Shown: piece after piece, positions 1 through 6,093 of the stretch
Numbering within the stretch: the first letter of the stretch is position 1
Layout of the letters: every line of letters begins with the position of its first letter
DNA from: JBFJVZ01 sp041623895
GTDB taxonomy: Bacteria; Planctomycetota; Planctomycetia; Pirellulales; Pirellulaceae
Direction: 5' to 3'
NCBI GenBank assembly: GCA_041623895.1
Contig: JBFJVZ010000435.1
Span: 1-6,093 of the forward strand
DNA: 6,093 bases
Translations under genes and position numbers: made by a program
Notes under the pieces: generated by a model
The model's input: the letters and a program-made list of their open reading frames with translations, nothing else
Told to the model about the DNA's origin: nothing
Databases searched by the model: none

Positions 1-1034
1 ACGGGCTGGTGCCGATGGCGGGGACTGAGCTGGACCCCACCGCGGCTGAAAGGGTCTCGCCCAGCGGTCTGGAAACTTACGGCGTTTGTCCGCGACGGTT
101 TCTGTTCGCTCGCGGCTTGGGCGTTTATCCGCCGGACGAATGGGTCGTCGATCGCGAAAGGTGGCTCGACCCGCTTCAGTTTGGCAATTTTGTGCATTTG
201 CTGTTTGAGCAATTCTTGCGCGAACTGACCCAGCAGGACAGGGCGCCCCGTCCGGATCAGGATCTTCAGCCGCTGCTTGACTTGCTGCATAGCAAGATCA
301 ACGACTTGAAATCGCAGATTCCGGTTCCCAACCAAGATGCCTTTCGGCGCACCCACGATCTACTGGCAGAGACCTGCGAAATCTTTTTAGCCAAGGAAGC
401 CGAGTACTGCCGCGAGCACGATGCAAGACCTTGGGTACTGGAGGCGTCGCTCGGTCTGGATGTCCAGCCGAAAACGGAACTGGATTGCCCTGAACCGATT
501 CCACTGGCACTTGCCGACGGCCGTGTGATTCACCTGGGCGGACGGCTGGATCGGGTGGATCAGTTGTTATCCAGCGGCAGCCAGCACTATGCGATCTGGG
601 ATTACAAGACGGGATCGAGCTACGGATTTGATCAGGAAAAACCTTTTCAACAGGGTCGCAAACTACAGCCTTACTTGTACGTCGGCATGCTTCGGCACCG
701 CATTGCAACGCTGGGTGGTGGGACGGATGCGGTCGAGTCGTTTGGCTATTTCTTTCCCACGCCCAAGACGGATGGGCTGCGACTGCGTTGGACGCGCGCC
801 GAATTGCGCAGCGGCGACGATGTCCTGCAGAACATTTGTGATCTGATCACCAACGGCGTCTTTCTGCCAACCACCGATGCCAAGGACTGTACCTATTGCG
901 ATTACTTGTCCGTCTGCGGCGATGCCGACGTCGTCGCCGCGCAGTCGCTTTGGAAATCATCGCAAGCTTGTAATCAACTGCTCGAGCCGTGGCGTAAGCT
1001 GCGTGATATCGACTCGCAGGGGGCAGCATCGTGA
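1..1034 (+). CDS. addB: AddB-like ATP-dependent nuclease subunit B, C-terminal part (5' end outside window)
   Basis: This is the C-terminal third of the AddB/RexB subunit of the AddAB double-strand-break resection nuclease, a cytoplasmic DNA repair complex. Numbering residues from the GTG codon at 9, Cys27 (in CPRRF) and Cys294, Cys297 and Cys303 match the C...C-x2-C-x5-C iron-sulfur cluster of Bacillus AddB. Between them lies a PD-(D/E)XK nuclease with all core residues: His63, Asp181 (GGRLDRVD), Asp198 and Lys200 (WDYKTG), and Gln220. The frame is open to the left edge and AddB proteins are usually around 1000 residues or more. I therefore read this as a truncated gene and not as a 341-residue protein starting at the GTG. 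The helicase-like N-terminal portion is off-window. The stop overlaps the addA start by four bases (GTGA), which indicates an operon. A stand-alone RecB-family exonuclease is the alternative, but the cysteine layout and the addA partner favour AddB. Confidence 0.85.
   Translation, partial: GLVPMAGTELDPTAAERVSPSGLETYGVCPRRFLFARGLGVYPPDEWVVDRERWLDPLQFGNFVHLLFEQFLRELTQQDRAPRPDQDLQPLLDLLHSKINDLKSQIPVPNQDAFRRTHDLLAETCEIFLAKEAEYCREHDARPWVLEASLGLDVQPKTELDCPEPIPLALADGRVIHLGGRLDRVDQLLSSGSQHYAIWDYKTGSSYGFDQEKPFQQGRKLQPYLYVGMLRHRIATLGGGTDAVESFGYFFPTPKTDGLRLRWTRAELRSGDDVLQNICDLITNGVFLPTTDAKDCTYCDYLSVCGDADVVAAQSLWKSSQACNQLLEPWRKLRDIDSQGAAS
1018..1023 (+). promoter_or_regulatory. Shine-Dalgarno-like site for addA
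   Basis: An AGGGGG run inside the last codons of addB lies seven bases before the GTG at 1031. It supports GTG as the addA start. The same frame is closed upstream by a TGA at 1004-1006, and the next Met codon (residue 28) would leave no residues before the Walker A region. With the GTGA stop-start overlap, it implies coupled translation of the two subunits. Confidence 0.55.
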
Positions 1035-4000
1035 GCGATAGCACTCAGCCCGGCGAAGTACTCGACGCGGAGGCGCGCCGCCGCATCAGTCAACAGCTCG
1101 ATACCAATTTGATGGTGGAAGCCGCCGCAGGTACGGGCAAAACGACCAGCATCGTCGACCGCATGGTCAATCTGGTAGCCACCGGCAAATGCCAGATCGA
1201 GCAGCTGGTTGCCGTGACTTTCACACGCAAGGCCGCCGCCGAACTGCGGGAACGATTCCAGGCCGAACTTCGCCGTAAAGCCACCGAGTTGCTGGCGGGC
1301 AGTTCACCGCAGGCACGAGTCACCTACCTGCGGCTGCAGTCGGCCAGCGATTATGTCAGCCGTGCCTTTGTGGGGACGATCCACAGTTTCTGCGCCGCGC
1401 TGTTGCGCGAGCGGCCGATCGAATTCGGCGTCGACCCGGCGTTTCGGGAACTTGATGAGGAGGAAGACCGTCAGCTTCGCGAACAAGCCTGGCAAGAAAA
1501 CATCAACGACCTGTTCGCCACCGGCCATCCGCTGATCGACCAGATTGACGAGTACGGTCTCGATCGCAAAGACCTGAAATCGTGCTTCGATCGTTTCATC
1601 GAGTACCGCGATGTTCAGCAGTGGCCCTACACCGAGCCGCCCAAGATTGACGTCAAGGAGATCCAGCAGCAAACGCGCGACTACATCGACGACATGAAAC
1701 AGCTGTTGCCGTTGTTTCCGCCCCAGCGCGGTAACGACAAGTTGATGGGCTACTATGAACAGATCGTCCGCGGCAGCGGCAAGGACTGGAACCGAACGGG
1801 CAATTTCTTTCGCTTGCTCGAGAAGTTTGATCATTCCGGCACGGTCGTGCAAAAGCAGTGGCACGATAAGAAGGTTGCCAAACAGGAAAAGATCCGCTGG
1901 CAAGACTTTCGCGACAACGTGGTCAAACCGGCCATGGATTGGTGGTGCCGCAAACGGTACCGCTTCGTTGTCGATTTCGTTCGCCGAGCCGTCGACGTTT
2001 ACGAGCGACAGAAGGTTGCCAGCGGCGGGCTCGACTTTACCGATCTGCTATTGATCGCCGCCCAAGGACTGAGGAGCCAACCCGAACTGCGGGAGTATTT
2101 TCAAGGCCGGTTTACTCATCTGCTGGTCGACGAGTTTCAGGATACCGATCCGATCCAAGCCGAAGTGATCCTGTATCTGACCTGCGAGTCCGGCAGTGGT
2201 GTTGCCGATAGCGATGGGGGCGGCGAGGGTAGCTTTCGCACGGCTGGAAGCCGAGCCTACGAATGCACCTGGCAACACTGCAAGCCGCGACCCGGATCGC
2301 TGTTCCTGGTCGGCGACCCCAAGCAATCGATCTATCGGTTTCGCCGCGGGGACATCGTGACTTACAACCGCGTCAAGTCGATCTTCGAACAATCCGGCGG
2401 CGAAGTCCTCTCGCTGCTGAAGAACTTTCGTTCGCGCGGCGAGCTGATCGATTGGAACAACCAGATTTACAGCGAGAAATTTCTGCCCACAGCAACGGCC
2501 TACATCACGGCCGCCGAAGACATGGTGCAGGGCCGCATCGATGCCAGTGACGGCCAACTGTGCGGGATCCACAAGTTGACGTTACCCGTGGATGGGAGGA
2601 TCGATGAAACGACGGCGCAGGAGGCGGAGTCGATCGCCCGCTTCATTCGCCACACCATTGATTCCGGGATGACCGTTCCGCGTAACTCGCGTGAGCTCGA
2701 ACTGGGACTCGGAGCGGCCGTTCAGCCAAGAGATTTTTTGATCATCCCGCGCGGCAAAAAACGGATTGCCATCTTCAAGGATGCGCTGGACCGCTACGAA
2801 ATCCCATGTGACGTCACCGGCGGAAACGCTTTCCTGAGTATTGCTCAACTAGGTGTCTTGATCGAATGTTTGCGAGCTGTGGATGATCCACATCACGCGG
2901 TTCACTACCTGGCGATCTTGCGTGACCGTTTATTTGCCTTCAGTGACGCCGAGTTGTATGAATTCAAACGCCGCGGCGGCCGTTTCTCATTCACCACCGA
3001 GCTGCCGGATGAACTTCCGCCGCAGTTAGAAAAACGTTTTCAGGATGTCAATTCGCGGCTGCGTCGTTATCAATCCTGGTTGCGGGCACTCCCGTTTTCC
3101 GCTGCCGTCAATCGCATCGCGGCCGACTTGGGATTGTTGGCCAGTGCTGCTGGGGAGAACGAAGGCAACATCGCCCTGGGTGGTTTCTTGAAAGCGATCG
3201 AAGTGCTCCGTCAGCACAGTTGTGATTTTGACAGCGCGTCCGATTTGATTGGCTATCTCGATCGCTTGGAAGAGCTGGATGAAACCGAAGGCTGCACGGC
3301 GCTGCCGCCCGATCCCAACGTCGTCCGCGTGATGAATTTGCACAAGGCCAAGGGACTGGAAGCCCCCGTGGTCTTCTTGGCCGACACCTCACAGCCGTAT
3401 GGCGGATTACCAATCTGTCACATTGATCGCGCCGGCGACGATCCGGTCGGCTACATGGGCATCGTCGTGGACAAAGGCAAGTGGGCCAAAATGGAGGTGG
3501 CGACGCCGGCGCACTGGCCACAATTCCAGCAGGAGGAACAAAGGTTTCTTAATGCCGAGGCGGATCGTTTGTTGTACGTCGCCACCACCCGCGCCGCCTG
3601 CATGCTGGTCGTCTCGGTGGGTAAAGAAAACTCCAACTGGTCCGGCCTGCACAAATACTTAACGAACGCCCCGGAGCTAACCATACCTTCTCCTTCTCCA
3701 CCTCTCCCGCCGGGAGAGGTCGGGCTCTCAGGCCCGGGAGAGGGCAGTGCCAGCAACATCATGGACAAATGGACGGAGGCCAGCCAACCCAGTTACCTGG
3801 TCGAAACCGCCAAGGAAGTCGCACTCAAGGGCACGACGCGGCCCAATTGGAAGGCATCGGGAGACTACGGTTACCAGTGGGGCTCGGCGGTGCACGAACT
3901 GTTGGAGATCGCCGGCAAGACACCGGCGGCGGAGCTACGAACTTCCGCACGGCTGTTGTGCGATCAATACAATCTCGGCAGCGCAAGAGTGGACGAACTG

Positions 4001-4348
4001 TTGACCACGATCGGCAGCGTGACAAGCTCGGAAGTCTGGCAGCGTGCCCAATCGGCGCCGCGTTGTTACAGTGAACTGCCGATTGAGACGATCTCGCAAA
4101 CCGACGACGGCCGCCCGGTGATCACACGCGGAGTGATCGATTTGATCTTCGAGCAACCCGACGGCTGGGTGATCATTGACTACAAGACGGACGACATCAC
4201 GGCGGCCGACATCGCCAGTGCGGTCAACTACTACGGTGCTCAGTTAACCCACTACGCCCAGCACTGGCAACAAGTAACCGGCCACCCAGTCACCGAACTA
4301 GGCCTCTACTTCACCCGCCTTGATCACTATGTTGTCACAACGACGTAG
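1031..4348 (+). CDS. addA: AddA-like helicase-nuclease (UvrD/Rep-family SF1A helicase with C-terminal PD-(D/E)XK nuclease)
   Basis: This is the motor and nuclease subunit of the AddAB complex, which unwinds and degrades broken duplex ends to prepare them for RecA-dependent recombination. Helicase motifs appear in order: Walker A AAAGTGKTT with Lys37; motif Ia VTFTRKAAAELRERF near 63-77; VGTIHSF near 114-120; motif II VDEFQDTDP (Asp367, Glu368); motif III VGDPKQSIYRFRRGD 427-441; motif IV KNFRSR 464-469; motif V NLHKAKGLEAPVV 769-781; motif VI LLYVATTRA 847-855. The C-terminal nuclease (about 930-1100) has His955, Asp1037 (GVIDLIF), Asp1050 and Lys1052 (IIDYKTD), and Gln1071 with Tyr1075, so it looks active. 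The length of 1105 residues is near the family norm (Bacillus AddA is about 1230). The GTG start overlaps the addB stop. Two palindromic stretches lie in inter-motif loops (residues about 404-408 and 886-906). The canonical Q-motif glutamine is absent (LDAEARRRI, 11-19). RecB is the alternative name, but the AddB partner favours AddA. Confidence 0.92.
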   Translation: MSDSTQPGEVLDAEARRRISQQLDTNLMVEAAAGTGKTTSIVDRMVNLVATGKCQIEQLVAVTFTRKAAAELRERFQAELRRKATELLAGSSPQARVTYLRLQSASDYVSRAFVGTIHSFCAALLRERPIEFGVDPAFRELDEEEDRQLREQAWQENINDLFATGHPLIDQIDEYGLDRKDLKSCFDRFIEYRDVQQWPYTEPPKIDVKEIQQQTRDYIDDMKQLLPLFPPQRGNDKLMGYYEQIVRGSGKDWNRTGNFFRLLEKFDHSGTVVQKQWHDKKVAKQEKIRWQDFRDNVVKPAMDWWCRKRYRFVVDFVRRAVDVYERQKVASGGLDFTDLLLIAAQGLRSQPELREYFQGRFTHLLVDEFQDTDPIQAEVILYLTCESGSGVADSDGGGEGSFRTAGSRAYECTWQHCKPRPGSLFLVGDPKQSIYRFRRGDIVTYNRVKSIFEQSGGEVLSLLKNFRSRGELIDWNNQIYSEKFLPTATAYITAAEDMVQGRIDASDGQLCGIHKLTLPVDGRIDETTAQEAESIARFIRHTIDSGMTVPRNSRELELGLGAAVQPRDFLIIPRGKKRIAIFKDALDRYEIPCDVTGGNAFLSIAQLGVLIECLRAVDDPHHAVHYLAILRDRLFAFSDAELYEFKRRGGRFSFTTELPDELPPQLEKRFQDVNSRLRRYQSWLRALPFSAAVNRIAADLGLLASAAGENEGNIALGGFLKAIEVLRQHSCDFDSASDLIGYLDRLEELDETEGCTALPPDPNVVRVMNLHKAKGLEAPVVFLADTSQPYGGLPICHIDRAGDDPVGYMGIVVDKGKWAKMEVATPAHWPQFQQEEQRFLNAEADRLLYVATTRAACMLVVSVGKENSNWSGLHKYLTNAPELTIPSPSPPLPPGEVGLSGPGEGSASNIMDKWTEASQPSYLVETAKEVALKGTTRPNWKASGDYGYQWGSAVHELLEIAGKTPAAELRTSARLLCDQYNLGSARVDELLTTIGSVTSSEVWQRAQSAPRCYSELPIETISQTDDGRPVITRGVIDLIFEQPDGWVIIDYKTDDITAADIASAVNYYGAQLTHYAQHWQQVTGHPVTELGLYFTRLDHYVVTTT
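2241..2253. repeat. Short palindrome, possible dispersed-repeat remnant inside addA
   Basis: CGGCT and AGCCG form perfect five-base arms around a GGA loop, followed by AGCCTACGA. The GGCTGGAAGCC core resembles a hairpin repeat that I recall as common in planctomycete genomes. It lies in the low-complexity stretch between helicase motifs II and III (residues about 387-420), where insertions are tolerated. The arms are short and only one copy is present here, so chance is a real alternative. Confidence 0.3.
3686..3748. repeat. REP-like palindromic repeat embedded in frame in addA
   Basis: Ten-base arms at 3700-3709 and 3711-3720 are perfect reverse complements (ACCTCTCCCG / CGGGAGAGGT). The ten-base unit CCGGGAGAGG occurs twice, at 3710-3719 and 3734-3743, so the CCTCTCCC arm can pair with either copy. 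A second inverted pair, CGGGC at 3721-3725 and GCCCG at 3732-3736, fits inside the longer pairing. A pyrimidine-rich CCTTCTCCTTCTCC stretch precedes it. The DNA reads in frame as a Pro/Ser/Gly-rich segment (residues 886-906) between motif VI and the nuclease domain. This composition is unlike the surrounding protein and typical of translated dispersed palindromic repeats. The exact element boundaries are my estimate. Confidence 0.7.
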
Positions 4349-4438
4349 TGTCAGGCGAGGGACAATCCGCTCATTCCAATAGCTAGCTCGTCCAATTCGG
4401 GACTTGTCGACGTTTAGGACATTAGATGGAAAATCGGC

Positions 4439-6093
4439 TTACCGGTCGACCGGTTCGATCACGCAGACGAACTCGCCCACAACTCGGATGTCATCCGCTT
4501 CTTCGCTGGATATTTCAATCGGCTGGTAATCCTCGTTGAGCGGTTCAAGCTGAATGGTCTGATGTTCCCAGCCATCGTCCGTTGCTTGCTTGACGGAATG
4601 ATAACGCTTAACCGTGTAGCGACCGCCGTCTTCAGGATCGGTCTGCGTGTTGACTTGAACCAGTATTAATCGTCCTTCACGGGAACCCGCTGGGGAGGGC
4701 CGGAATAGGCACCAGGAATCGCTGGGAATTCTCGGCTCCATCGATTGACCGCTGACGCGAGCAGCGAACATGCCCTGTGACAGCGATTGATTCGGGACGG
4801 CAATCCAACCAATCTCGGCAGGAATTCCTTCCGGTCCCCAGTCACCGGCCGCAGCCGACAAATCGTAAACCGGGGCATGCGTTGTGTAGCGGGATATCAA
4901 TTCAACGCTTGGCTCCACTCGGTTGAGTGCCTCGGAAGGCGGTCTATCTTGCTCGCCATTGGAGCGCGCTTCGGCGCCAACGGGCGAGACATGCCACTCA
5001 CCAGATTTGGATTCGAACCGCACCTGGAAATTGGTGCCGGGCAAACCCGCATTCGGTCCAAACCACTGCTTCATTAAGTCACCGAGCTGATTGCCTTTCT
5101 CACCGACTGGTTTCGCCACATTGCAGGCGACTTTCACGAGCTTGAATTCCCACTGTGAGCCATCGGGAAGTGTTGCCACGATCGGGCCAAAGGGACGTTC
5201 CGGACATTTTGTCTTGTCCGGGAGAAACAAGATTGGCCGGCCCTTGGTGTGCGACACCTCTCCCTCAAATGCACGTTCGCCCGCCTCGCTTTTCACAAGC
5301 CGACGGCTCTTGGCGTAAGCCGCCAGACGCCAGTCGACCAGCTCTTCCGTCATAGATTCGATCGTTGACTTCAAATCATCCGAGCATTCGATACGGAACC
5401 GAAAGCTGCTACCAGTACGTTCAAACCAAACTTTCTTATTCTGGGTATCCAGCCAGCGCCCAATCGGCCACTTGATCCACCAATCCGCCCACTCGCGTTC
5501 GCTGGCCTTTTCGTGGTCAACAGCATGTTTTTCCCCTTCTAGATCACGACGCAGCACTTCGTGGTCAAGCATGAATCTTCGGCACCGCTTGGAAAGTTCG
5601 TAGATATCAATCCCCTCGAACAATTGCCCCGAGTCTAGCAGGACACGCAGCACAACCATTTTGTAGGACTTGTTTAAGCTGGTCGTCTCCACCGTCTTCA
5701 ACCAATCGCCGAGCTCTGCAAGCACTTGGCGTTGCGGATTATTTAAATCACCTTCTGCCTCGGAAAATCCGAACCAACTTCCCTCCGCAGCGCAGATTGT
5801 TCGCGGTACAAAACCCCGACTGAAGACCTCCAGAGCCGTAGGCCGGCGTCCGAGATCGTCGCGGATCGCCCGGTATCCTTCGATCGCTGCGTCTCTACCT
5901 TTCGGCAGGAATTGCTTGAGCATGTCTTTCGCATCAACTTCAACATCCAGCAGACAGCCCTCCGGCAAATCGGCCGGCTTGCCAATGAGCCAATCCTTCA
6001 GCGTGTGCCACTGGTTGCTCGAGCCCTGCAATGACAGCAGGTGGATGATCCGTTGAGCAAAGATGCGGTGGTTGCCAACGAAGTCAATCACCA
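4439..6093 (-). CDS. Helicase C-terminal half fused to LexA/UmuD-like S24 peptidase domain (5' end outside window)
   Basis: The frame is open to the right edge, so the start and the ATPase core are off-window. Numbering residues from the codon at 6089-6091, IDFVGNHRIF (2-11) matches the end of the helicase module in a known family of large DEAD/DEAH-box proteins. Next come a region with LGRRPTALEVF (80-90), a helical block with NKSYKMVVLRVLLDSG (140-155), and a family-specific domain with GRPILFLPD (284-292) and QWFGPNAGLPGT (342-353). None of these has a function I can name. After a polar linker (about 373-395) comes an S24 peptidase domain (about 405-548). It has Ser450 in SGQSMEP and Lys495 in YTVKRY as a Ser-Lys dyad, and Ala415-Gly416 as a candidate self-cleavage bond. 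The protein is probably cytoplasmic, since I see no signal peptide or membrane segment in this part. The gene converges on addA and is a separate transcription unit. A role in DNA-damage response or phage defence is inferred from architecture only. Confidence 0.85.
   Translation of the reverse strand, partial: VIDFVGNHRIFAQRIIHLLSLQGSSNQWHTLKDWLIGKPADLPEGCLLDVEVDAKDMLKQFLPKGRDAAIEGYRAIRDDLGRRPTALEVFSRGFVPRTICAAEGSWFGFSEAEGDLNNPQRQVLAELGDWLKTVETTSLNKSYKMVVLRVLLDSGQLFEGIDIYELSKRCRRFMLDHEVLRRDLEGEKHAVDHEKASEREWADWWIKWPIGRWLDTQNKKVWFERTGSSFRFRIECSDDLKSTIESMTEELVDWRLAAYAKSRRLVKSEAGERAFEGEVSHTKGRPILFLPDKTKCPERPFGPIVATLPDGSQWEFKLVKVACNVAKPVGEKGNQLGDLMKQWFGPNAGLPGTNFQVRFESKSGEWHVSPVGAEARSNGEQDRPPSEALNRVEPSVELISRYTTHAPVYDLSAAAGDWGPEGIPAEIGWIAVPNQSLSQGMFAARVSGQSMEPRIPSDSWCLFRPSPAGSREGRLILVQVNTQTDPEDGGRYTVKRYHSVKQATDDGWEHQTIQLEPLNEDYQPIEISSEEADDIRVVGEFVCVIEPVDR
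4844..4849 (-). other. Candidate S24 autocleavage bond (Ala-Gly) in the helicase-S24 fusion
   Basis: Codons GCC and GGT on the - strand encode Ala415-Gly416 in the segment DLSAAAGDWG. The Ala lies 35 residues before Ser450, the same distance as Ala84 to Ser119 in LexA and close to Cys24 to Ser60 in UmuD. LexA has a similar AAG context at its cleaved bond. Cleavage here would separate the helicase and middle domains from the S24 domain. This is a positional argument with no biochemical support. Confidence 0.5.

Noticed and set aside
9..1034. Reading the first gene as a complete 341-residue protein starting at the GTG at 9
   Set aside because: The frame stays open to the left edge, there is no spacing for a clear ribosome site, and the content equals the C-terminal nuclease portion of AddB.
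1304..1903. Long - strand open frame (199 codons) inside addA
   Set aside because: It lies wholly opposite conserved addA coding sequence, its translation is Leu/Val-rich with no recognisable motif, and it is explained by the codon bias of the real gene.
2186..2281. Extra iron-sulfur or zinc site in AddA from Cys385, Cys412 and Cys417
   Set aside because: The cysteines are irregularly spaced in a variable loop between motifs II and III, and no known AddA metal site fits them.
2048..2572. - strand open frame (174 codons) opposite addA motifs II-IV
   Set aside because: It is antisense to the most conserved helicase motifs and has no domain, so it is a shadow frame.
3686..3748. CRISPR repeat or rho-independent terminator
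   Set aside because: There is only one repeat cluster with no regular spacers and no T-run, and it is translated in frame within addA.
4349..4438. Terminator or promoter in the convergent spacer
   Set aside because: Only weak four-base stems (TGTC/GACA at 4349-4364, GTCC/GGAC at 4390-4403) and short palindromes (AGCTAGCT, GTCGAC) are present. There is no GC-rich stem with a T-run on either strand, so nothing can be called.
5670..6056. + strand open frame (128 codons) opposite the helicase-S24 gene
   Set aside because: It is Ser/Arg/Pro-rich with no motif and lies entirely opposite a well-supported coding frame.

Overview
The window carries the 3' part of an addB-addA recombination-repair nuclease pair on the + strand. 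Facing it on the - strand is the C-terminal half of a large helicase fused to a LexA/UmuD-like S24 peptidase domain. The DNA is moderately GC-rich and almost entirely coding. The organism is probably a member of the Planctomycetota (Pirellulaceae-like). This rests on the AddAB subtype and on a palindromic CTCTCCC/GGGAGAG repeat inside a gene, which I associate with those genomes. It is an inference from recall, not a database result.

Layout: 1-1034 (+) is the end of addB, entering from the left edge. It holds a PD-(D/E)XK nuclease domain framed by the four cysteines of an AddB-type iron-sulfur cluster. 1031-4348 (+) is a complete addA: a UvrD/Rep-type SF1A helicase with its own C-terminal PD-(D/E)XK nuclease. 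It is translationally coupled to addB by a GTGA overlap. Two palindromic stretches lie inside addA and stay in frame. One is a strong inverted and direct repeat at 3686-3748, in the linker between helicase and nuclease. The other is a weaker short hairpin at 2241-2253, in the loop between helicase motifs II and III. 4349-4438 is a 90-base convergent spacer with no convincing terminator. 4439-6093 (-) is the C-terminal portion of a helicase-S24 fusion gene whose start lies beyond the right edge.

How the genes work together: AddA and AddB should form a heterodimer that unwinds and resects double-strand breaks and loads RecA. The convergent gene is a separate transcription unit of a widespread but poorly understood family, often listed only as 'DEAD/DEAH box helicase family protein'. 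Its S24 domain keeps a Ser-Lys dyad and has an Ala-Gly bond 35 residues before the serine, the spacing found in LexA. A RecA-filament-triggered self-cleavage of this helicase is therefore the most interesting hypothesis in the window. Any functional link to AddAB is speculative.
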